64,000 nt of DNA from Telmatactis stephensoni (Eukaryota > Cnidaria > Anthozoa > Actiniaria > Isophelliidae), in assembly GCA_029948255.1 (NCBI GenBank), contig JALIZF010001915.1, positions 496,001 to 560,000 on the forward strand. Reading direction: 5' to 3'. Below, piece after piece: positions 48,966-60,900 of the stretch. The notes below the pieces were generated by a model. That model was not told the origin of the DNA, searched no databases, and saw only the letters and a list, made by a program, of their open reading frames with translations. The position numbers and the translations under genes are program-made. Within the stretch, counting starts at the first letter, position 1; every line of letters begins with the position of its first letter.

Positions 48966-51900
48966 TCCAACACGTGCTCATGGATATGAATAAATAGTGG
49001 AATATATGTTAAAAAGTCCAAGAAATCCAAATACGTTGTTGGCCCCAGACTCTGTAAAATATGGTTTTTGGTGTTGGTATCCAGTCCTCCTACTGTCAGC
49101 TCAAGCTGTAAGGTGTTCCATTGACATTTTCCCAGTATTTTCATCAGCATAACATTTGAACAGTGACTAAAAGTTAAAAATGAATATAGTTACGAATTTT
49201 GAATATGAGCTGGGTCCAAGTACATAATACTGTTATAACTACCCCTTTGCAGTGATGGAGAAACTGTTACTAAATGACTGAAGATTCAAACTAAGTCAAA
49301 GATTTAAATAGTATCTTACTTTAGCACGTTGTAATTTGTAGTCAAGCTCTCTAAAATCTAACTTGGAAATGAGAATCTTGGCATAGTCACTGAAAGATGA
49401 AAAAAAAGAATCCAGCAATGATGGTATGTGCTTGTTATTATTGTAGTATTCGCTGTGCAAATTATAACTAGTGAGGTTGCACATGTAATATTAAAGTGAA
49501 GTGGCACTTTGTGGAAGCAGCTAAGGTTAAGATAAATTTTCTAGGATTTCGTTACTGCTGAACAGGGACGAACTTTGGAATGAATTTGAGTATCTACATA
49601 GAAATTGTACCATAATACAAAATTAAGCATCATCTATACTTACTCTAACGCTGCAATTTTCTGTGAGAAGGCTGCCACTACTGAGAAAAACTTGAAGTCT
49701 GCCCCACTTTCAAAGCTGCAGTCACACAACTCAAGCACCTATAATATAATGACAGTAAATGCGAAGATTTAAGAGAAACTTTGAAAAAGTTATCATGAAA
49801 GAATAACGCTCCAAATTCCCGTTTCAGTCGGACATCTGCATGTCGTGGAAAACCTTTTTGAAGGTGGGGGTGATTTACTTACCTCTAATGTGTCCTGACT
49901 TCAAAGAGAAGTGTCATTGTAAAATAGATGAACAATATAGCAGTTAAACAGCTAGGTGGCTGTTTTCATAGTTTTTTCATAAACTGATCAGCGAAGCATG
50001 AAAAACAGTAACTGCTACACTTTTACTGGCTTAGTACAAACGTTTTGCAGTAAAGCTTCGCGGGGATATTTATTCAAACAACTGAGTTTTCTGCTGATCA
50101 AAGTGTCACCTCTCTCAAAGTACAGGTACAAGTACAAATTTTGATATTATTTGATATTTTGTTCTCTGTGTCTAAAACGGCTTGTATGCAAGATATTGAG
50201 CTTAAAAAGTCTAAGGTGTCCTTATAATGAGAGGCTATTGATACGTTTTTCAGCTCAAACTTACCCTGTATATGTATTTCAAGTGAGAATTCTCCAGTAA
50301 GTTTTTATTGACGCATTCCAATGCATCCAGAATTTCCTCGGGAAACAAAAAGCCATCTCGATCCTCATCAAACTAAAGGAGAATTAAATACTGTATAAAA
50401 ATTCGGTTTTGGCGTTTTTAAAAATGAATGATGTCAAGCTTGATATAGTCGAGCACAGAGTAGGCCATCTATTGTTGGTCTCTCGGCACACCTTTAACCG
50501 TCCCAGCTCGGTTAAATTCATAACTAAGGCCCCGTTCACCTGCTCACATAACTCTTTTGTTTTCTTTTCCCTACTACATAGGGGCACACCCTCTCTAATG
50601 TGAACGGACCCTAAATTTGTAAACGCATGTTTGCTACGGTTAGCTCTTTTGTCCACAGTCACAATAACTCGTGGATTTGCAATCCACGAGTTAAAAACGG
50701 CGTTTTTCTTTTGTCTGATGTGCGAAAACAGAAGAAAAAGATACATTGCTACGGTTAGCTCTTTTGTCCTCAGTCACAATAGCTCGTGGATTTGCAATCC
50801 ACGAGTTAAAAACGGCGTTTTTCTTTTGTCTAATATGCGAAAACAGAGGAAAAAGATATGTTTTCATTTATCCAAATGTGCAGACGCAACCTTAGTTTAT
50901 CTTATCAAATATAATTTTCTCTCCCTTGCAGCGTTCCCAATTTTTCGTGTGTCTTTTTTTTTTTTTTATTCCTTTTCTTATGATTCTCTCGCCTTCCTGC
51001 ACTCAATTGAGATTAGTGGTGGCAGAGGTTGGGTAATATTCGCCCTTGAACAAGGAGACGAAATAATTCCCGTAATGTAGCGGTTTGCTTTTCGTTTCAT
51101 TTTTCTCTATCACCCATGCCCGCGCCATAACTTGGTAACACTGTAGACCTAAGATTTTGCGTGAAGCAAGTGTAGATTACGCGCAAAACTGCGTAAAAAT
51201 GTCAAGCAATTTTAAAGCTAGAAATATAGCCGAAAACTTGACTAGTGGTGGCAGAGGTTTGGTGATATTCATGCACCCATGGGCAGTGAGACTCACTAAT
51301 TCATGCAATGTAGTGGTTTGCTTTTTCATTTGATTTTTTTCCGTCACCCATGCTTGCGCCATCACTGTTAAAACTGTAACTGAAAACTATAACTTGGCGT
51401 TACGTACGCGTAGATTGCGCGCACAGAAACTGCAAACGTATGTGCTGTAAACTAAGGTGTTGTATTAACAGTACTCACACTATTGAATATTCTGCGATAA
51501 TAACCAACTTGACCGTCACTGAGAATACAGTATTTGAATATAAAGGAATCTGAAAATCGAACGAATGTTAGACCATAGCATTATCATTAAAGCATTGGCT
51601 TCTAGGACTTCTAGAACCATCAAAGTTACAAGGTAAGGAACGTGTTAGATCGATTTATCGTACCGAATTTAGTAAAGCCCCAAATTGTCGATATTTTACA
51701 AAGAAATGTATGCCAGGGGCAGGCATTGCATGCATTTCTTTGTAATTTTGGGCTCTCATATTTCCAAGAGTTTAACGGATCATTGTGAAACTTCGCAGGT
51801 TTACTGAATTCGGTATGATAAATCGATCTATGAGGTAAATTTTTGTTTTAATGAAAAGCACTGAAATTTTGACGTGACATCGGTAAAAATGTCTATTGCT

Positions 51901-54900
51901 ATAACCAACTGTATGATGAAATCCCCAAAAGTCCGCAACGCAGGATAAGTTAATGCACTTTACAACTTTTCCCTTGAGCATCATCAAACGTTTTTGCATG
52001 CAAACTCTCGAGCTTTTATGGACATAATTTGTTTTTTAATGTAAAGCACTTAAAATTAAATGGCAATTTTGCGTGACATCGGTAAAAGGTCTATTTAGGA
52101 TTTCTCCCCATTCTGCAAGAGCCGCTACGCAAGTGACACAATATCACGTGACCGAACAATAATTTTGTGGGAGGCGTTTGTATTCGCAGATAAGGTCTCG
52201 TGCTGTACATAACGTTTTGATAGACCTTCAATCACACAAGCGTTAGACTCACCAACATCGTCTCCAAAGTCTTTGGAATCCATTGATATGGAACTTTGAA
52301 TAGAAGAGCGCTTAGTACTTAATTGTAATTTCATGAGCTTCTTTTTTCTATCTTCAGCAAGTTGCTGACGAACGAGCTCATCTCGTATGCTATTATCAGC
52401 ACGTGCTCGGGCAAGTTCTTGGTGTTTGGGTGAAACTGGCTTTGATGGAAACATGCTGAATCTCTGACTGTCAGCTCGACTTGGTGTTCTTACGTCAACT
52501 ATGATCAGAATAATAATAGAGAAACATCTTAGAAGTACTCTTTGATGAAGGGCTGTTAGCGTGCAACTCGCGGTTTTGGATGCACGCGGGAGGTTGCTAA
52601 GCATGAAAGAAGCGAAAGAGTCGCACGAGGAGTTGCCGGTCCAGTTGCAACAATTTTTGTGAAAATTGAAAAAAAGAGAACAGCTGTATGAGTCACTTCC
52701 GTATTTGCGTGCGCGAGCATGTACCCATAGGGTGATAGTGCGCGCTAATCGACCAATAAGAGCGCGCGTTATATCGCGAGCGTGCACCCATGTTGATATG
52801 GTGCACATTATTCGACCAATCAGAACGCCCGCTGTATCGTAGTTATGTTATAATAAACTGGTTAATAGCTAATATATAATAACTAAACTAAGGATTAACG
52901 AAGGCCAACGTTACTGTAAACAATTCCTAACCTGGTCTTTTAGGGATTTCTGGTAAAGGAGGTGTTGGAATACGAAATACTTCTTCCGTATCTTCATTTT
53001 CTTCTTCCTCTTGCTCGACATCATCTTCGTCCTCCGTTAGTTCTGCCATCGCACTAGCTACAGATGGAAGCTTAAGGGTCTTTCTTTTGGACGTCTTTTT
53101 CTTCTTCTCTTTCTTAACAAGTTTCGGCTTTTTGTGCTTTCGTCTGACTTTTGGCATTTTCTATCGAAAAAATTTTACTTGTGAGGCCAATTATAATAGT
53201 GAAACGGGGAAAATTTAGGTTAAGTTATAAGAGTTCTGACTCTGGTGATAGTCATTTCGAGGCTAAAGTAGGGGGTTAACAGTTTTACAAAAATGTTAGT
53301 CTCAAAGTATATTAAATTTGTGCACACGCGAAGTACCTCACTATTGAAAGAGTCAACCGATTGAACGACGGAATTTACCGTGCTCAAAGTATAGAACTTT
53401 ACTGAAATGTGTAAGGGTTAGTAAGTCAAGAGTTACTAGAAAGGAAAAATACATGGTTATCACCAGAAAAGACAGTAAAATCGCCCCCCACCCCCAACAA
53501 AGTTTTCTCTACTTGTTAACTCGTAGATACAAGATGCAAAGAAACGAGTCTTTACTAACCTTAGAACCATGAATACTAAGACCTCCTGGTGTCAGACACA
53601 CTTCATGGTCTGAGGAGGAAATACACTGTTTTAGATATTTAAAAATTACTTATAGACGTATAAATGCAGAATCAACTGCAGATAGTACGCAATATAGAAA
53701 AGCTGACAAATAGGTTTGGAAATAGGTTTACCAATAATCCACAGACGTAAATCAAGTGCGACGTGACTGACGGATGGACGGATGGACAGATGGACGGATG
53801 GACGGATGGACGGATGGACGGATGGACGGATGGACGGATGGACGGATGGACGGATGGATGGATGGATAACAAGGCTTCAAAATGCTTATTTATACAGAGA
53901 GGAGTATCGTTAATTTGATATTTCTTCGACACAAGATCATGTACCGATTGAAAGATTTCGCTCATCTTCCAGGCTTAGAGAACTAATGAAAAATAATGCT
54001 GGGGTCGAAACCGGAAAAAGAGGTTTCAGTTTGGAACAGGTTAACTAAGGGTCAAAAATATGAAAGAAACTTTACAGTGATACAGGTTAAAGACGTCCGA
54101 ATAAACGAAAGACTCACATTGGGTGCTTTTTCAAAGGAACAGACACTCGACCGGGCCAAACCAGGGGGTTTGCTGAGTGGGTGCACGTGACTATGTCTAC
54201 GCTTGCTTCATCTAAATGCCTTACCTTTCCCCAACATTTTGCTGCTCAGTGGTGGGGAGGGGGGCGGGTTGGGGGGAAGGGGGGAAGGGGGGACAAGTGG
54301 ACCTGCTGCCCAATGAAAGCTAGCGCGATTATAGATAAACGGATCTTAAGCTTCTACCGGGGGTGCACGTGCACCCAGTGCACCCCCCTTGGTTGCGGCC
54401 CTGTTATTTCTGCGGTTTGTCCAATAAAGTTGTGAGCAATTCCAAAAAGAAAAGTTGTGAGAAACCTTTTCTGTAACAGAGATATACAATAGCTGCGCGC
54501 AACAGTTACAGAAGTAGAATTGGCTCGCAATTGAAAAGGGAGGACACACTGCTATTACGCGCCATTATGAAAGACGTTACATCGTGTGTCCTCATGTTCA
54601 TGTATTTTAAAAAACGCTAAACACCTCTTCTATTTATATCTGGTTTAACCTCGCTGCTTATTACCTTCCACTTCTTCTTCCGAGGGTCCATCTACGACTG
54701 AATCAATTGCTTCTTCTTCCCAGCCCTCTAAAGGAGTCATTCTATCGGGTGAACACTTAAATTTCTCTTCAAGTTCCACTGATTCCTCGTCCACCTCAAG
54801 TGGAGGGGAAAGCGATCTGGTAACGGGTGTTGGTATTCGTTGCAGTTGTGGGGATGGGGATGGGGATTTCATTTCTGGTGATAGTTGTGGAGATGTGTGA

Positions 54901-57900
54901 TATGAAGGAACAGGTTCAGGTTGAGGACTGCTTTGCGGTTCTTCAGGTAAAGTCGAATCAGGACTGATTGATGGTTCATAAGGTTCTGGGGCGTCATCTG
55001 CGGAGAAAGATCATGAAATAAACATTCAAATTCAAGATATAAATAACTAGGGCATAGACAATTCTAGCAAAACGAATATGAAACTACAGCCCTTCATGTC
55101 ATTATGTATTGGCAATGACGATGCTTTTCAGCGTGTTTCTATACGTAGTTTATGGTGCCTTAGGTTTCGGGTCCCAAAACTCCCTACTAGGTAAAGGTAA
55201 AGCACCAAAATTTTGCGTCGGCAGTTTCTTCATCTGGTCTCCCAGGAAGCCGATTGTGCGCATTTTTCCCCCTTCCCTCATCCAATCTTTCCTTTCTTTT
55301 CTAAACCTACTTAAAGCTACACAGAATGGAAAAAAGTCTGACTGGGGATCGAACTATATGTAATCAAAAGAAAATTACACGGAGGCCTGAAGATATGAAG
55401 ATTATCTCATGTGGTAAAAGATTATTTCAATCATTTGCTACGCTCACTTATGAAATATTTGTACCACTTGAAGATCGTACGATAAACTTCATATGTTCAC
55501 CACCTTGCAATACCCTCTATATATTCAGCTGACGATAAATGATCATCAGTTCTATTTTATATAGTAACCATACTTACCATTAAATACTCCGTAGACTTCT
55601 GCTCTCATAGCAATACCATTACGCCATGTTTTGGGATAAAACCTGATATAACGTGTATCCACAGGACTCGGTAAACTATGTAATACCACCGTGTTGTTGT
55701 CTTTGTTACCTTTAAAAACCTTAAAGAAACATAACAGACAACATAGTAAAGGGTAAAGTTAAAGGGTAAACAACCTCATTTTATGTCGGAAACTCGTGAC
55801 AGTCAACTTCAGAGTAAAGGCGCGGAAATACGGGCAACAAAATTGTGCAACATTTCACGCAATTCCCGCAACATTGTTTCGTTGCAAGTTGAAGAGCAAA
55901 TGTTGCTCGTATTACACCTCGTGCGCAACAAATTTTCCTTACGCATCAATGTTGTGCGAAATGTTGCACAATTTTGTTGCCCGTATTTCCGCGCCTTAAC
56001 TGATGAACTTGAGGCCGATGGTGCGCTCTTTGCTTCCTCTTTCAATCGGTGCTCCGTTTTAAGGGTATTTAAAGCTAATTACAGCTACACAGAATGGAAA
56101 GAACTCGAATACTCTATAACAAAAAAATACCACTGAATAAGCTGAATGTAGAGAACCACATTCAAAACCTTTCAGTTTTCTGCCCATCATAGGACTGTTA
56201 TTACAGTTGCACTAGTCGAAACCAGTTCAACATGTGTGTGATGTCACTGAGAATCGAACTCGGATCTTCTCGCATACAATGCAGAACACCGCTCACTAAC
56301 CAACTAAGGCGCACTTGTGTTTGAACTCACACCTATTCTTTTCTGTACTTTACCAATGGTATTTGACTTTATTACCTTGACGGTTTCACCATCTTGATAT
56401 TTGCTCCACGTTTTGCCATCATTGCTGAGCCCCAAAGTATATGACGTAACCCAACGAAGATCTTTCTTAGCAACCTGTTTATCACCATAGTAACCTTGTG
56501 TAGCAACCTGCAAGGAAAAAAATATTAGCAAGTGCTTTCGGTGGGCATGGATGTCTGTGCAAGGACGCAAAAGCAACTGTTTATATACCCTTCGGGTCAT
56601 CTTCGGGAAAGATTTCGGCACGACTTCGGTTTCCCGAATAGGATCCTAAGGCTAACCGAAAACTTTCCGAAGATACCTGTATGTATATATAGAGAGAGAG
56701 AGTAGATTTCTGTGAAAACCGCACCGCACGGTCACGGCACAGTTACGGCAGGAATTTCGAATATTTTTATAGACATCATGGCACTGACACGATCACGGCA
56801 CGACGCGCGGTCCGTTTCACACTCATACGAAATCTACTCAACTATGTATATACCTGCATATATGTATACCGATATACCTGCATTACTGTTGTTGGGCTCC
56901 CCAGGTCAATCTCTAAGTATTCCTTTGTGCTGTTTCCTTTAGGACACCAAGCCCCGCCATTTTTGGACTGTTTTACGTTGTTTAGACGAGCATGCGCACC
57001 AGAGTGATAACGATCAAGTGATGAAGATGATTTGATAGCAGAGTCTGGTATAAGACCTGTAGACAGTCCTAATGGTACTGGAGTAACACCTGTCATTAAA
57101 CCAGCTGAAAATGCATAGAAATACCATTGCATTGCACTAATACACTTATGGCTGCTCTATGGCTGAGCTACAAAAGTTCTTTTCAAGGCCGAGACACACG
57201 GTGTAACGAGTTTGCTACAACATAGGTAAAGGACTATATCTAGCATCGGTAGTTCCTTTAGCACAAGCTAGTCTTCAAGGAAGCCGACCGGTGCGCTTTT
57301 ACCCCTTCTCTCCATTAGTGCTCCGTTTTAAGGGTATTTAAAGCTATTTAAAGCTACGCAGAATGGAAAGAAGTCCAAACAAGTGTGAAGTGACTGGGAA
57401 TTGAACTCGGGACCTCTCGCTTCAGAGAGCCGCGCACTAACCAAATGAACTACACTTGGTCCTTAAAGACTTGCAACAATTGCGCACAAAGTTGCTGGGG
57501 TAGAATCGAGTTCTACTTCAATCTAGTCCCCAGAGCCGACTTTTCTTACTGCGCATGCTCGCAGAAAAATACCAGGAGCCAATCGGCTCTGGGGACGAGA
57601 TTGGTTCTGCTTCTGTAACTTCTCCTGCAACTTGCGCATACAAGTAGAGGTGGGAACACGCTGCAACCGTTGTTGCGCATCAAGAAAAGAAGAACAGCTA
57701 CATAGTGTGTCTAGGCCTTTAGATTAACTTATTCACTAAGATGAATAAATGGATAAAATTAGAGGATCGAACGGGTGGATAGATAGATGTGAGTAGGTAG
57801 AGGAGTGCGTAATTGGATTGATGGATGAAAGGATGCATCAGTAAATGAGTAAATGAATAGATAGATGTGTGAATGAACGAGCTGGCGGATGAATGGGGAG

Positions 57901-60900
57901 CAAGGGTGGCTAAGTGGTTAGACCTCTCGCCTCTCACCGCTGTTGTCCCTGGTTTGATTCCCGGAAGGGGCACTTCATAAGTAGTTGAGTTTGTTAGTTT
58001 GTTCTCTCCCTTGCTTCGAGGTTTTTTTCTCCGGGTTCTCTGGTTTTCCTCCCTCAATCAAAAACGAACTGGTGAGTTGAGAGTTGGGCGTTTAGAATAT
58101 TTAATGTGGTAAGGAATGTGTGAGAGAGTATTAGGATTCCTACATTGTAAAGCGCATTGAGACGCTGTGAAATGCGCTATATACCTAATTATTATTAATA
58201 ATTATTATGAATGGATACCTAATTATTATTAATAATTATTATGAATGGAAAGATTTAGATGGACTTAGAGGTGGCAGGGGTCTAACTACCTGTATCATCT
58301 GCTATCATTGGACTATTTGCAATCGATATGTTGTCTTGTAAAAGTGAAGACATATCTGGTGGCGACAAGAACGACATGGCAGTTTTTTCATCAGTCTTGT
58401 CCTGTTCTTTCTCGTTAACCTTCACATCCTCTTTCTTGACACGAGGGACAGATAATGTACCCATCTCTAGTTTTGTCTGCTCTTCCTCATTTTGATAACA
58501 CATCGTTGGTGATCCTTCACTAATTGGTTGTGTTATAATACTTTCGTTGTCGATGTTATCAGTTGGTTCATTACTCGTTTTAACTTCTTCTTCAGACCTT
58601 ACACTGTCAGTGGTCAACGATGAAGAGCTCTTCTGATTTAACTCCTCAAGTTCTTTATCGTAATCAGTTATGATTATTGTGGGAATCATTTTTCGTCGTT
58701 TAGCAAGTTCTTTCTGGCGAGCTTCCTCTTGTAGACGTCGTCTTTCTTTTTCAATTTGTTCTCTTTCTAAACGTTTTTGTCTAATGCCATCCAGAGGGTC
58801 GACGTACTGATCTGTACATGAAAAACGCATTGAATGTAACCAAACTGAATAGGCTCTTACCAGTAATGTACCATGGACTTTAGAGTAGATTTCGTATGAC
58901 TGTGAAAACGGCACCGCACGGTCACGGCACGGTTATACGGCAGGAATTTCGAATGTTTTTAGACATCACGGCACTGACACGGTCACGGTACGGCGCGGTC
59001 CGTTTCACACTCATACGAAATCTGCTCTATTGCTGATCCTCTGGTCACCGTCGGCTCTGGAGAGAGTTGTTTTTGCATGTTTTGTTCTTCATCATCTACA
59101 ATCATTTTGTATTTCTCGTCCTTCTTAGCAAACGACGGTTCTCAGTTTTTATACGAAAACGTATTAAAGTGCACCACTGAATTCAACGAAACAAAAGTCT
59201 TATCCTGGGGTGACTTCAGTAAAGCTTTAACAAATGCAATTTATAAGTCTAGCTATTGTTATTGGCAGCTAAAACAATAGCTACAATTTATTGTAAATTA
59301 AAAGTGTAAAAGCTTTATTGAAGTAACTCCTATGGCTATTCCCCACTATTCAGACACACCCAAATCGTAAGCATTGTCTACTTTGTGCAACAAAGAAAAT
59401 GTGTTGCGCGCGTGGTGGTAATACGAGCAACATTGCTCTGCAACTTGCAACGCAACAATGTTGCGCGACAAGTTGCACGATTTTGTTGCTCGTATTACCG
59501 GACCTTTAACCAAATTTGAAACTAGAGTAGATTTTGCATGACTATGAACACGGCACCGCACGGTCACGGCATGGTTATGGCAGGAATTTCCAATGTTCTT
59601 ATAGACATCACGGCACTGAAACGGTCACGGTACGGCGCGGTCCGTTTCACACCCATACAAAATATACTCTAATACCTCACTGTACAGTTGTTGCATGATC
59701 AAAATTGCGTTGATTTTGCAAGCGATTTACCCTTTGTTTTTTTAAATGCTTGAAGCCTTGTATTATGCTCATTTCCTCTTGTATCTGAATTCTTCTGAAA
59801 AGTTTCCCAGGCTTCTGTTATCTTCTTAAATCTTTCAAGCAATCGTTCAAATCGCTGTAAGACAAATAAAAGATAACAAGTTTGTGAGTTAAGTACAACT
59901 TTATACTATTCAAATTAACAAGTCATTGGTTAAATAAAACTGAAGTAACTCTGGCAATGACTAGGAGTTTCAATAATAGGCGGCTACCAGCGGTATAGCA
60001 CTGACTATTTTACCTCTTACCGCCGGTTATTTTGTGTCTTACTTAATAAATATGATTGCGGCCCCGTTTGGGACACAGACGCCTACTTCAATCACTCAGA
60101 CGCTTATTCAAAAAGATAATGAAACCCCTGAATGACCTGAATGAGTATAGGCTCTTACAGGAGGGGGAAGGAAAAATGGGAGAGGGCTAGTAAACTCGGA
60201 GCCATGAGATCTTTTACAAATTTAAATGATCACCATATAATTAGAATATAAAATAAAGATGATCACCTCTGTTGCTCTGTTGTGTTCATCTAGCTCTATC
60301 CTTAGTCGCTGCCTCTGTAGTGCTGATAAAGTTCGGGCATGGCTACAACGTCCAAGGTGGGGAAAAGGATCCTAGAATCAGCAAATGAGTCAATTCTCTA
60401 TGACAAAAAAGATGCTAGCACAGCAGGCACAGCCAATACTTCCAGTTAACAAATAGAACAGCTTTTTCTGTGCTCCGTTCAGTAATACAGCATGCAGGAA
60501 GTGACGAAAGCACGAAAGAAGTGTAAGGAGAGCACGAGCCGTAGGCAAGTGCTCTCCACACTTCTTGAGTGCTTTCGGCACTTCCTAAGTGCTGTAATTT
60601 ACTGAACGAAGCACGGAAAAAGATGTTCTATTTGTTTTATTATATATTTTGAAGTAAATATTCAAGGGAAAAAGTTCGATTTTCTCCGTACAAAAATTCA
60701 AAAGGTGCTCGCGTGGTCAAGCTTGCACTGCTGACATCAGAGCTGTGCTCCATTCTCTGATAAAGCACAGCTTTTAAGCCAATCAGAGCGTGCGTATTGA
60801 CAAGGTTATATAATAAAACAGTATAATAATTGTGGCATAGTAGTAATATAAATCATCAATACAGTAAGAGATACAATCCTATATTTTACCAGCATGTGTT

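Noticed and set aside
49883..49898. 16-nt micro-exon with good splice sites between exons 15 and 16 of the minus-strand gene
   Set aside because: Sixteen bases would break the frame, while exons 15 and 16 join cleanly without it. It could be a rare alternative exon.
50631..51080. 149-codon plus-strand ORF
   Set aside because: It is a read-through of the 115-bp tandem duplication; its two halves repeat each other.
52125..52808. 227-codon minus-strand ORF taken whole
   Set aside because: Only 52498-52253 is exon 13. The rest runs through introns past good splice sites.
53672..53965. Minus-strand ORF with SIHPSV repeats that could follow an acceptor-like CTAAG near 53970
   Set aside because: The repeat part is the 8-bp minisatellite, no donor precedes it, and exon 10 joins exon 11 (53609-53560) in frame without it.
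58282..58914. 210-codon minus-strand ORF taken whole
   Set aside because: It merges exon 6 (58811-58290) with intron and MITE sequence upstream.
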